Positions 10,530-18,661 of a stretch of DNA of 64,000 bases are shown in pieces. The DNA is from Nonomuraea sp. SBT364 (GTDB lineage: Bacteria > Actinomycetota > Actinomycetes > Streptosporangiales > Streptosporangiaceae): NCBI RefSeq assembly GCF_001083785.1, contig NZ_LAVL01000018.1, forward strand, positions 1-64,000, given 5' to 3'. Position 1 is the first letter of the stretch; the number at the start of each line of letters is the position of its first letter. Below the pieces are notes generated by a model. It saw only the letters and a program-made list of their open reading frames with translations, searched no databases and was not told the DNA's origin. The translations under genes were made by a program, and so were the position numbers.

Positions 10530-11912
10530 GTGGGGCTCGTGCTGGCGGGACTGATGCTCGCGATGCTGCTCGGCGCGCTGGACCAGACGATCATGGCCCC
10601 CGCCCTGCCCGCCGTCGCCGGGAGCCTCGCGGGCCCCGGCGGGCTGGACCAGATGCCCGCCGTCGTGACCGCCTACCTGGTCGCCGCCACCGTGGTCATG
10701 CCCGTGTACGGCAAGCTGGGGGACCGGTTCGGGCGCAAGCTGATGATGCAGGTGGCGATCGTGGTGTTCGTGGCCGGGGCGGTGCTGTGCTCGCTGGCCG
10801 CGACGATGCCGCAGTTCATCGTCTTCCGGGCGATCCAGGGCGTCGGCGGCGGCGGGCTGATGATCGGCGCGCAGGCCGTCATCGGGGAGCTCGTCAGCCC
10901 CCGGGAGCGGGGCCGCTACCTGGGGCTGATCGGCGCGATGTACATCGTGGCGGCGGTCGGCGGGCCGCTGGTCGGCGGGTTCTTCATCGACAGCGTCGGC
11001 TGGCGGTGGATCTTCGCGATCTACCCGCCGCTGGGCGTGCTGGCGTTCGTGCTGCTGACCGCGTCGCTGCGGCTGCCGAGGCCGGTCTCGCGGGCGCCGG
11101 TCGACTACGCCGGGGCCGTCACGCTGGCCGTGGCCGTGCTCGGGGTGGTCATGCTGGGGCAGAGCGGCAACCCGTCGTACCTTGCGGTGACGGCCGCCGG
11201 GGTGGTGGCCTGGCTGGTGAGCGCCCGGCTCGCCACCGACCCGATCCTGCCGCTGCGGCTGTTCAGGGACCGGGCGTTCGCCGTCCCCGTCGCGATCAGC
11301 CTGCTCGTCGGGTTCGCGCTGTTCGGCACCATCACCTACATGCCCGCCTACCTGCAGATCGCGCTCGGCGCCGGCGCGACCCAGGCGGGGCTGCTGGTGA
11401 CCGCGCTGATGGGCGGCGTGCTGGCCACCACCGTCGTGTCCGGCAGGCTCATCACCAGGACCGGCCGCTACAAGGGTTACCCGATCGCCGGGACTGCGCT
11501 GGCCGCCGCGGGGCTGGCCGCGTTGCCGCTCGCCGGTCACGGGGCGGCGGCGCTGGCGGGCGTGCTGCTGGTCATCGGGCTCGGCGTCGGCCTGGTCATG
11601 CAGGTCATGGTCCTGGCCGCGCAGAACTCCGTGGACTACGCCGACCTCGGCACCGCCACGTCGGCGGTGACGTTCCTGCGCCAGATCGGCGCCTCCGCCG
11701 GGGTCGCGCTCGTGGGGGCGCTGATCACCGCCCAGGTGCCCGGGACGGCCGACCCGTCCCATGTGCCCGCCGCCGCCCGGGCCGCCTTCGCCGACGCCGT
11801 GCCGTCCGTGTTCGCCGCCATGGCGCCGCTGCTCGGGCTGGCCTTCCTGCTCGCGCTGGCCCTGCCCGCGCGTCCGCTCCGTACCACCGCGCATGCCGAG
11901 GAGAGAGCATGA
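10530..11912 (+). CDS. DHA2-type MFS drug transporter
   Basis: A 460-residue integral membrane exporter. Family marks are LDQTIMAPALPAVAG at the end of the first helix, GKLGDRFGRKLMM (motif A) at residues ~65-80, FRAIQGVGGGGLMIG (motif B) and GAMYIVAAVGGPLVGGFF (motif C of drug antiporters). GTG 10530 is preferred over GTG 10521 because AAGGAG at 10516-10521 leaves a proper eight-base spacing only for the former. The stop overlaps the ATG of the phosphotransferase-like gene. Probable role: proton-driven drug efflux, partnered with the next enzyme. Confidence 0.9.
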   Translation: MGLVLAGLMLAMLLGALDQTIMAPALPAVAGSLAGPGGLDQMPAVVTAYLVAATVVMPVYGKLGDRFGRKLMMQVAIVVFVAGAVLCSLAATMPQFIVFRAIQGVGGGGLMIGAQAVIGELVSPRERGRYLGLIGAMYIVAAVGGPLVGGFFIDSVGWRWIFAIYPPLGVLAFVLLTASLRLPRPVSRAPVDYAGAVTLAVAVLGVVMLGQSGNPSYLAVTAAGVVAWLVSARLATDPILPLRLFRDRAFAVPVAISLLVGFALFGTITYMPAYLQIALGAGATQAGLLVTALMGGVLATTVVSGRLITRTGRYKGYPIAGTALAAAGLAALPLAGHGAAALAGVLLVIGLGVGLVMQVMVLAAQNSVDYADLGTATSAVTFLRQIGASAGVALVGALITAQVPGTADPSHVPAAARAAFADAVPSVFAAMAPLLGLAFLLALALPARPLRTTAHAEERA

Positions 11913-14227
11913 AACTCGTCGCACCCCTGCGGTCCTTCGGCCGCGCCGACCTCGCCCTGGCGGGCGGCAAGGGGGCCAACCTGGGGGAGCTGATGGCGGG
12001 CGGGTTCCCCGTCCCCGACGGCTTCGTCGTCACCACCGACGCCTACGCCCTTGTTGCCGCCGGTCTCAGCACCCGGGAGGCCGTCGAGCGGGCCGAGGTC
12101 CCGGCCGAGCTGCGCCGGGCCGTCGCGGGGGCGTACGCGGAACTGGGCGGCGGGCCGGTGGCCGTGCGGTCCAGCGCCACCGCCGAGGACCTGCCGGGGG
12201 CCGCGTTCGCCGGCCAGCAGGACACCTACCTCAACGTGGTCGGCGAGGAGGCCCTCGTCGACGCCGTGCGCCGCTGCTGGGGCTCGCTGTGGACGGACCG
12301 GGCGGTCGCCTACCGCGACAAGCTCGGCATCGACCACGGCGAGGTGCGCATCGCGGTGGTGGTGCAGCGGATGGTCGAGGCGGAGGCGGCGGGCGTCATG
12401 TTCTCCGCCGACCCGGTCACCGGCGAGCGCGGGCACCTGGTGGTCGACGCCAGCACCGGTCTCGGCGAGGCGGTCGTGTCCGGGCTGGTCACCCCCGACC
12501 ACTACGTGCTCACCCCCGGGGGCGAGGTGAAGGACTTCCGGCCGGGCCGCCGCGAGGTGATCGTGCGGGGCACGGCGGGCGGCGGCGTCGTCCACGAGAG
12601 CGGCGACGGCACGCCGGGTGAGCGGCTGCCCGACGCCGCCCTGCGCGAGCTGGCCGGGCTCGGCACCCGGGTCGCCGCCCATTTCGGCCGCCCCCAGGAC
12701 ATGGAGTGGACGTACGCCGGCGGCCGGATCAGCCTCGTCCAGGCCCGCCCGATGACCGCGCTGCCGCCCCCGCCCGTCGGCCGGCTCAACCCGCTGCAGC
12801 GCAAACTTCTGACGGTCCTGCTGGAGTACGTGCCCGTGCGGCCCTACCCGATCGACATGACGACCTGGGCCCCGCACGGCCCCGCCGGGCTGATGGCGAA
12901 GATGACCGCGTACTTCGGCCTGCGCGGCGCCTTCGAGGGGTTCCTGGAGGAGCGCGACGGCGTCGTCTACCGGCTCAACCCGCCCAGGCCGCATCCCACC
13001 CTCCGCGTGCTCGGCACTCCGTACCGTTTCCTGGCCAAGGCCAGGCGGTACGATCCCGCGCGGTGGACCGAGGACCCGCGCTTCCACGCGTTCCTGCGCA
13101 CGAACCGGGAGCTGACCGAGCTCGACCTGGCCGCGCTGCCCTGGCAGGAGCTGGTCCGGGTGCCGAGACGGACGCTCGACGCCGTGCAGCCCATGGCCGA
13201 CCTGCGCATCGACTACCTGCCGGGCGCGGGCAGGGCGCTGCTGCGGCTGCTGTCGGCGCTCAAGCTGCGGCGCCGGGGCAAGCTGTTCGGCGCCCTGATC
13301 ACCGGGGCCCGCACCCGTACCTCCGATGCCAACGACGCTCTGGAGGAGCTGGCCGCCGAGGGGCCGGACGGCGCGCGGTTCGAGGAGATGTTCCGGGCGT
13401 TCCTCGCCGAGTACGGCCACCGCGAGACCGCGACCCCGCTCCTGGTCACCCCGCCCACCTGGGCCGACGCCCCGGATACCGTGCTCGGCCTGGTGAAGGT
13501 GCTGGCCGCCGGGCCGCCTCGCAAGGCGTCCGGCGACGACGCGCTCGACCGGCTGCTCGCCTCCCTGAAGTCGCCGCGTACCAAGGCGAGGCTCGACCGG
13601 CTGGTGCGGGCCGCCCGTGCGGGCGTCGCCTTCCGCGAGGACAGCCACTTCTATTTCACGAAGCCGCTGCCCGTCCTGCGCAGGTCGCTGCTGGAGCTGG
13701 GGCGCAGGCTGTTCGACGACCCGCAGGACGTCTTCCACCTGCGGCTGGAGGAGCTGGAGGCGATCACCGACCCCGACACGGCGGACCTGCGGGCGCTGCG
13801 GTCCGCGGTGACCGCCCGCGCCGCCAAGCGGGAGGAACTGGCCGGGGTGCGGCTCATCGACCCCCGGGCGATCTACCCCGCGCCGGCGACGGGTGACGCG
13901 CTCGTCGCCGGCGCACCCGCGAGCGCCGGCACCGCGACCGGCCCGGTCAAGGTCATCCGCGACCCGTCGGAGTTCGGCAAGCTCGACGGCGGCGACGTGC
14001 TCGTCTGCCCCTACACCAACCCGTCGTGGACGCCGCTGTTCCAGCGGGCCGCCGCCGTCGTGGTCGACGCCGGCGGCAGCGCCTCGCACGCCGCGATCGT
14101 GGCCAGGGAGTACGGCATCCCCGCGGTCATGGGCACCGGCGACGGCACCGCGGTCCTGGCCGACGGCCGCCTGGTGACGGTCGACGGCGACGCCGGGCTC
14201 GTCACGGCGGCTCCGCAGCATGGCTGA
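11909..14227 (+). CDS. Rifampicin phosphotransferase-like PEP-utilizing enzyme
   Basis: A 772-residue dikinase-like protein. The ATP-grasp domain has GGKGANLGELMAGGFPVPDGF (residues ~18-38), VAVRSSATAEDLPGAAFAGQ, GVMFSADPVTGE and QARPMTAL. A long variable middle region follows (~290-680). The phosphohistidine swivel domain, GGSASHAAIVAREYGIPAV (~721-739), is at the extreme C-terminus. Lack of the PEP/pyruvate TIM barrel excludes PEP synthase and PPDK and fits rifamycin phosphotransferases, which go ATP domain, substrate domain, His domain. The family inactivates the antibiotic by transferring the beta-phosphate of ATP. The operon with an MFS pump and TetR supports resistance; the substrate is inferred, and no rifamycin-associated element was seen. 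Confidence 0.8.
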   Translation: MKLVAPLRSFGRADLALAGGKGANLGELMAGGFPVPDGFVVTTDAYALVAAGLSTREAVERAEVPAELRRAVAGAYAELGGGPVAVRSSATAEDLPGAAFAGQQDTYLNVVGEEALVDAVRRCWGSLWTDRAVAYRDKLGIDHGEVRIAVVVQRMVEAEAAGVMFSADPVTGERGHLVVDASTGLGEAVVSGLVTPDHYVLTPGGEVKDFRPGRREVIVRGTAGGGVVHESGDGTPGERLPDAALRELAGLGTRVAAHFGRPQDMEWTYAGGRISLVQARPMTALPPPPVGRLNPLQRKLLTVLLEYVPVRPYPIDMTTWAPHGPAGLMAKMTAYFGLRGAFEGFLEERDGVVYRLNPPRPHPTLRVLGTPYRFLAKARRYDPARWTEDPRFHAFLRTNRELTELDLAALPWQELVRVPRRTLDAVQPMADLRIDYLPGAGRALLRLLSALKLRRRGKLFGALITGARTRTSDANDALEELAAEGPDGARFEEMFRAFLAEYGHRETATPLLVTPPTWADAPDTVLGLVKVLAAGPPRKASGDDALDRLLASLKSPRTKARLDRLVRAARAGVAFREDSHFYFTKPLPVLRRSLLELGRRLFDDPQDVFHLRLEELEAITDPDTADLRALRSAVTARAAKREELAGVRLIDPRAIYPAPATGDALVAGAPASAGTATGPVKVIRDPSEFGKLDGGDVLVCPYTNPSWTPLFQRAAAVVVDAGGSASHAAIVAREYGIPAVMGTGDGTAVLADGRLVTVDGDAGLVTAAPQHG

Positions 14228-14858
14228 CCCGATGCCTGACAGGATGGCTGACATGGTCACCGACCACCGCAAACTGCCCCGCCGCCGAGGCGAGGAGCTC
14301 AGCGCAGCCATCTACCGGGCGACGCTCGACGAGCTCGCCGAGTCCGGTTACGCCAAGCTGACCATGGAACGGGTCGCCGAGCGGGCCAGGGCGAGCAAGG
14401 CGTCGCTCTACCGCCGCTGGCCGACGAGGGTCGCGCTCGTCATGGAGGCCGTCTACCACTCGCTGCCCGACGTCGCCGACGTGCCCGACACCGGCAGCCT
14501 GCGCGAAGACCTGCTGGCGACGTTGCGGCGGATGGCGGCGGCGCTGTCGGGGCCGGCCGGCGAGGCCATGCGCGGGCTGCTCAGCGAGGCGCTGCGTGAC
14601 GAGTCCAGCGCCGCGGTCTTCCGGGCGAGCTCGCAGGGCACCGGCCGCAAGATGCTGACGGAGATCGTCCGGCGGGCGGTCGAGCGCGGTGAGGTCGACC
14701 CGGAGGCGGTGACGCCGCGCCGCCTCGACGCCGGGCAGGCGCTGCTCCGGCATCACTTCCTCTTCCAGGGACCGCCCATCCCCGACCAGCTCCTGATCGA
14801 CATCGTGGACGAGGTCGTCGTCCCGCTCCTCACCGCAGGCCGATCGTCTGGCCCATGA
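14220..14858 (+). CDS. TetR family regulator of the efflux/phosphotransferase operon
   Basis: A 212-residue TetR protein. The HTH lies at residues ~30-75 (GYAKLTMERVAERARASKASLYRRWPTR). The C-terminal ligand domain resembles the TetR_C_16/AcrR group (LLSEALRDESSAAVF). ATG 14220 overlaps the end of the phosphotransferase gene by eight bases, so it is co-transcribed and probably autoregulates through the 10495-10517 palindrome. Its 3' end overlaps the convergent second TetR gene by 29 bases. Confidence 0.9.
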   Translation: MADPMPDRMADMVTDHRKLPRRRGEELSAAIYRATLDELAESGYAKLTMERVAERARASKASLYRRWPTRVALVMEAVYHSLPDVADVPDTGSLREDLLATLRRMAAALSGPAGEAMRGLLSEALRDESSAAVFRASSQGTGRKMLTEIVRRAVERGEVDPEAVTPRRLDAGQALLRHHFLFQGPPIPDQLLIDIVDEVVVPLLTAGRSSGP

Positions 14859-15525
14859 GGCGCATCGCGTGGTCGAAGGCCGTGTGCCGGTCCTCGATCG
14901 TGTTCGCGAACTGGCCGAACAGCTCGAAGCTGACCCACCCGTACAGCGCCGTCCACGCCGTCAGGCAGCGGAACACCACGTCGTCGGGCACGCCCGGCAT
15001 GAGCCCGCGCACCCGCTCGGCGTCCTCGCGCAGCGGCGCCGGGGGAGCGGGCGCCAGGGCGGGCGGCGTCACGGCGCCGGCCGCGTGGGCCTGGGAGACG
15101 ATCAGCCCCAGCACCGTCACGTCGCGCAGCCGGGCCGCGACCGTGTCCTGCGGCGCCTGGTAGCCGGGCACCGGCGAGCCGTAGAGCAGCGCGTACTCGT
15201 GCGGGTGCGCCAGCGCCCACTCGCGCACCCCGTGGCAGACGGCCAGCCAGCGGCCCGGGTAGTCGCCGCTCGCGCAGGCGGCGTCGGCCTGCTCGACCGC
15301 CTCGCCGAGCGCGTTGTAGCCATCAATGATCAAGGTGGTCAGCAGGTCGTCGCGGCTCGGGAAATAGCGGTAGATGGCCGACGACACCATGCCCATCTCC
15401 CGCGCCACCGCGCGTAGCGACAGCCCGCCCGCGCCCTCGGTGGCGAGCTGGCGGCGGGCGATGTCGGCGATCTCTCGGGTGAGCTCGGCTCTGACACGTT
15501 CTCTGGCGGTACGGCTCGCTGTCAT
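14830..15525 (-). CDS. TetR family regulator with TetR_C_13-type ligand domain
   Basis: A 231-residue TetR regulator. HTH at ~20-65: GAGGLSLRAVAREMGMVSSA then IYRYFPSRDDLLTTLI. The C-terminal WHG-type domain contains ALAHPHEYALLYGSPVPGY, typical of a large actinobacterial group. ATG 15525 is the only good start; the reading frame upstream is not TetR-like. It is divergent from the DUF2568/epimerase operon, and two palindromes lie in the shared 114-base gap, so it probably represses that operon and itself. Confidence 0.92.
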   Translation of the reverse strand: MTASRTARERVRAELTREIADIARRQLATEGAGGLSLRAVAREMGMVSSAIYRYFPSRDDLLTTLIIDGYNALGEAVEQADAACASGDYPGRWLAVCHGVREWALAHPHEYALLYGSPVPGYQAPQDTVAARLRDVTVLGLIVSQAHAAGAVTPPALAPAPPAPLREDAERVRGLMPGVPDDVVFRCLTAWTALYGWVSFELFGQFANTIEDRHTAFDHAMRLMGQTIGLR

Positions 15526-15559
15526 GCCCGTCACGCTACCAGAGCACTGAGAGAAAACG

Positions 15560-15608
15560 AGAGCACTGCTCTTGACGAATGCCGCTCTTTTAGGAGAGCA
15601 TTGCTCTC
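15560..15608. promoter_or_regulatory. Two TetR-type palindromes in the divergent promoter
   Basis: AGAGCA-C-TGCTCT at 15560-15572 and GAGAGCA-T-TGCTCTC at 15594-15608 are two closely related perfect palindromes with single-base centres, 35 bases apart centre to centre. A half-like copy, AGAGCACTGAGAG, is at 15541. They lie between the TetR gene (start 15525) and the DUF2568 gene (start 15640). Confidence 0.8.
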
Positions 15609-15639
15609 GTAAGCGAACGGCAGTCACCGGAGGTAAGCA

Positions 15640-15987
15640 ATGATCGCCAAGGGCGCCAACATGGTCCTGATGTTCATCCTGGAGCTCGGCGTGCTCGCCT
15701 CGGCCGGCTACTGGGGTTTCACGCTCAACGCGCACTGGGCGGTCAAGGTGCTCGCCGGGCTCGGCGCTCCGGCGCTGTTCATCGCCGCCTGGGCGCTGTT
15801 CGGCGCGGGCGGCGGCGCGAACGCCACCTACCCGCTCACCGGCGCCGCCCGCGTCGTCCTGGAGATCCTCTGGTTCGGCGGCGGCGCGCTGGCGCTCTAC
15901 GCCGCGGGACAGGCCCGGGTGGCCGCCGTCTTCGCCGTCCTCTTCGTCGTCAACGCGGTCCTCCGCATCGTCTGGAAGCAGGTCTGA
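15640..15987 (+). CDS. DUF2568 (YrdB-type) small membrane protein
   Basis: A 115-residue protein with four predicted membrane helices. It contains the family pattern GFTLNAHWAVKVLAGLGAP and the FGAGGGANATYPLTG loop followed by LEILWFGGGALAL. DUF2568 function is unknown. An AGGTAA-like ribosome site precedes ATG 15640. The epimerase gene follows after two bases, forming a three-gene operon probably controlled by the divergent TetR. Confidence 0.85.
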   Translation: MIAKGANMVLMFILELGVLASAGYWGFTLNAHWAVKVLAGLGAPALFIAAWALFGAGGGANATYPLTGAARVVLEILWFGGGALALYAAGQARVAAVFAVLFVVNAVLRIVWKQV

Positions 15988-15989
15988 TC

Positions 15990-16901
15990 ATGGGTAAGCA
16001 CATCGTGGTGGGCTCCGGCCAGGTCGGCACGCATCTGGCCACCAAGCTCCTCGCCCAGGGGCACGAGGTCACCGTGGTGACCCGCTCGGGCCGCGGCCCG
16101 GCCGGAGCGGTCAAGGTCGCGGCCGACGTCGCAGACAGCGCCCGGCTCATCGAGGTCACCCGCGGCGCGGACGTCCTCTACAACTGCGTCAACCCGCAGT
16201 ATCACCGCTGGCTCACCGACTGGCCGCCGATGGCCGCCTCGTTCCTGGCCGCCGCCGAGGCGACGGGCGCCGCGTACGTCATGCTCGGCAACCTCTACCC
16301 GTACGGCCCCGTGACCGGCCCGATGACCGAGGACCTGCCGCTCGCCTCCACCAGCCCCAAGGCGCGGGTGCGGGCGAAGATGTGGGCCGACGCGCTGGCC
16401 GCGCACGAGGCCGGCCGGATCAGGGCGACCGAGGTGCGCCCCTCCGACTACTTCGGCCCGGGCGCCACCGACCAGTCCTACCTGGGCGACCGCTTCCTGC
16501 CGGCGCTGCGGGCCGGCAAGACCATCCAGCTCGTCTTCCCCGCCGACGTCCCGCACAGCTGGACGTACCTGCCCGACGTGGCCGACGCGCTGATCGTCGC
16601 GGGCGGCGACGAGCGCGCCTGGGGCCGGCCGTGGCACGTGCCCACCGCCGAACCCCAGACCTTCCGCCAGATCGGCGCGCGGATGGCGGCGCTGCTCGGC
16701 AGGCCCGAGCCCAGGATGTCGACGCTGCCGTGGCCGGTGGTGCGGACGGTCGGGCTCTTCACGCCCATGCTCGGCGAGCTCAGGCACACCCGCTACCAGT
16801 TCACCGCCCCGTACGAGCTCGACTCCTCGGCCTTCCAGCGGACGTTCGGCGTCACGCCCACGCCTCTGGACGAGGCGTTGAAGGCTACGCTCGACGCGTG
16901 A
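15990..16901 (+). CDS. NAD-dependent epimerase/dehydratase (extended SDR-like)
   Basis: A 303-residue Rossmann protein. The N-terminus has VVGSGQVGTHLATKLLAQGHEV, with GxGxxG rather than GxxGxxG, and VVTRSGRG. The central LGNLYPYGPVTGPMTED contains an NLYxYG motif of the active-site region, and RATEVRPSDYFGPGA is typical of extended SDRs. It is most like the NAD-dependent epimerases found next to DUF2568 or TetR genes. The substrate is not known. It is translationally coupled to the next gene by a GTGA overlap. Confidence 0.85.
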   Translation: MGKHIVVGSGQVGTHLATKLLAQGHEVTVVTRSGRGPAGAVKVAADVADSARLIEVTRGADVLYNCVNPQYHRWLTDWPPMAASFLAAAEATGAAYVMLGNLYPYGPVTGPMTEDLPLASTSPKARVRAKMWADALAAHEAGRIRATEVRPSDYFGPGATDQSYLGDRFLPALRAGKTIQLVFPADVPHSWTYLPDVADALIVAGGDERAWGRPWHVPTAEPQTFRQIGARMAALLGRPEPRMSTLPWPVVRTVGLFTPMLGELRHTRYQFTAPYELDSSAFQRTFGVTPTPLDEALKATLDA

Positions 16902-17782
16902 AGATTGCCATGATCGGCCTGGGCGACATCGCGGCGAAGGCCTACCTCCCGGTGCTGGCCGCCCAGCCCGGCCTCGACCTCCACCTGTGCACCCGTGACG
17001 GCGTGAAGCTGGACCGGCTCGGCGACGCCTACCGGATCGCCGGGCGGTCCACCTCCGTGGACGAGGTGATCAAGGCAGGGGTCGACGCGGCCTTCGTGCA
17101 CGCCGCCACCGCCGCGCATCCGGAGCTGGTCGAGCCGCTGCTCAGCGCCGGGGTGCACGTCTACGTGGACAAGCCGATCGCCGACAACCTGGCCGACTGC
17201 GAGCGGCTGGCCCGGCTGGCACGGGCGCAGGGCCGGTCGCTGATGACGGGCTTCAACCGGCGCCACGCCCCCGGCTACGCGGGGCTGGCCGAACTGCCGC
17301 GCCACCTCGTGCTGATGCAGAAGAACCGCGAGAACCACCCCGACGTCCCCCGCCGGGCGATCTTCGACGACTTCATCCACGTGGTCGACACGCTCAGGTT
17401 CCTCGCTCCCGGCCCGGTCACCGGCACCTCCGTCCGCACCCGGGTGGCCGGCGGCCTGCTGGAGCACGTCGTGCTGGAGCTGACCGGCGACGGCTTCACC
17501 GCCATCGGCCTGATGAACCGGGTGAGCGGGGCGAGCGAGGAGAGCTGCGAGGTCATGGGCGCCGGCGTCAAACGCCGCGTGGTCAACCTGGGCGACGTGA
17601 CCGACTACGCCGGCGGCGAGATGCTCACCCGCCGGCCCGACTGGGTGCCCGTGGCGCGGCAGCGCGGCATCGAGCAGGTCACCCTGGAGTTCCTGGCCGC
17701 CGTCCGCGACGGCCGCGTCATCACCGCCGACGACGCCCTGGCCACCCACGCCCTGTGCGAGGAGATCGTCACTTCTTCCTGA
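16898..17782 (+). CDS. Gfo/Idh/MocA family oxidoreductase
   Basis: A 294-residue NAD(P)-dependent oxidoreductase starting at GTG 16898 (VKIAMIGLGDIAAKAYLPVL, Rossmann GxGDI motif). VYVDKPIADNLADCERLARLA carries the EKP-like motif as DKP, with the lysine conserved, near residue 91. FDDFIHVVDTLRFLAPG holds the catalytic histidine of the family. Typical members act on sugars or inositols. It is the last gene of the TetR-controlled operon, and its 3' end overlaps the convergent protease gene by 14 bases. Confidence 0.88.
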   Translation: MKIAMIGLGDIAAKAYLPVLAAQPGLDLHLCTRDGVKLDRLGDAYRIAGRSTSVDEVIKAGVDAAFVHAATAAHPELVEPLLSAGVHVYVDKPIADNLADCERLARLARAQGRSLMTGFNRRHAPGYAGLAELPRHLVLMQKNRENHPDVPRRAIFDDFIHVVDTLRFLAPGPVTGTSVRTRVAGGLLEHVVLELTGDGFTAIGLMNRVSGASEESCEVMGAGVKRRVVNLGDVTDYAGGEMLTRRPDWVPVARQRGIEQVTLEFLAAVRDGRVITADDALATHALCEEIVTSS

Positions 17783-18605
17783 GCAGCATCGCCCGGTCGG
17801 CCTCGGCCAGCATGCGGGTGAACGTGCTGTCGCCCAGCCGGGTCAGCACGGTGAACCCCTTGCGGTCGCGCAACGGGCTGGAGGACGACACCACGCCCGC
17901 GATCGCCCCGCCGTGCAACGCCGGGCCGCCGCTGCCGCCCGCCGCCGCATGGCAGTTGCGCGTCACCAGCACCCCCGGCCCCCGCGCCGCGTCACCGGAC
18001 GTGCCCTCCACCGCGTCACCCAGGCAGTGGTACATCCGGGTCCCCGGATACCGCTTGCCCGCCGGGTAGCCGAGCAGCTCCAGCCCCTGCAGCGAGCTGC
18101 CCCTGCTGGTCGGCAGCGAGCGCAGGCCCGGCCCGGTCACCTCCTCCAGCGACTGCCGCTCCACCGTCGCCACCCCGACCAGCCCCACGTCGTACGGGAG
18201 CAGCTTGGGGGAGTACGGCCGGCCCTGATAGCGGGCCGGCACCCACGTCCGCACCGCCGGCCACACGCCCAGCGGCGGGCTGCCCCGGTCGTAGCCCGGC
18301 AGGAACGCGAGCTGCTTCAACGGCCTGCCGTGGTTGTAGAGGCAGTGCGCCGCCGTCAGCACCAGGCTCCGGCTCCGGCTCCCGATCACCGAGCCGCCGC
18401 ACATCAGGTGCGTGCCCGTGACGGGATCCCGTCCCACCAGCACCCCGGTCAGCCGCCGTGCCCCCGTGTACGGGCGCGGCACGGGAGCGAAGCCGAGCCG
18501 GTCACCGCCCGGTGTGAGCACCATGCGCACCGGGATGCTGCGCTGGGACACGTCAGCGGTGACGGCGGGGTCGAGCAGAGCCAGAGTAAGCACCAACCTG
18601 AGCAC
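17769..18605 (-). CDS. Secreted trypsin-like serine protease
   Basis: A 278-residue S1-type protease with a short hydrophobic export signal (MLRLVLTLALLDPAVTA). The catalytic triad is visible: His in LVLTAAHCLYN, Asp in LPYDVGLVGV, and Ser in AAGGSGGPALHGG, where GGSGGP replaces the usual GDSGGP. Cysteines MCGGSV/AAHC and YHCLG/RNCHA could make the conserved disulfides. No C-terminal anchor or sorting motif is seen. It is monocistronic, with its stop inside the convergent oxidoreductase gene. Confidence 0.88.
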   Translation of the reverse strand: MLRLVLTLALLDPAVTADVSQRSIPVRMVLTPGGDRLGFAPVPRPYTGARRLTGVLVGRDPVTGTHLMCGGSVIGSRSRSLVLTAAHCLYNHGRPLKQLAFLPGYDRGSPPLGVWPAVRTWVPARYQGRPYSPKLLPYDVGLVGVATVERQSLEEVTGPGLRSLPTSRGSSLQGLELLGYPAGKRYPGTRMYHCLGDAVEGTSGDAARGPGVLVTRNCHAAAGGSGGPALHGGAIAGVVSSSSPLRDRKGFTVLTRLGDSTFTRMLAEADRAMLLRKK

Positions 18606-18661
18606 CCACCTACTTCTAGCAGCAAACGATCAGCCCACTGACCTGCGACATCAAGGTTTAC

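Noticed and set aside
10176-10530. Rifamycin-associated element upstream of the phosphotransferase operon
   Set aside because: The palindromes there do not match that element; they look like TetR operators.
11909-14227. PEP synthase or pyruvate phosphate dikinase
   Set aside because: The chain ends after the phosphohistidine domain and lacks the C-terminal PEP/pyruvate-binding barrel these enzymes need.
11636-14311. An 891-codon minus-strand frame opposite the phosphotransferase-like gene
   Set aside because: Antisense shadow of a strongly supported gene; rich in Arg/Gly/His/Val without domains.
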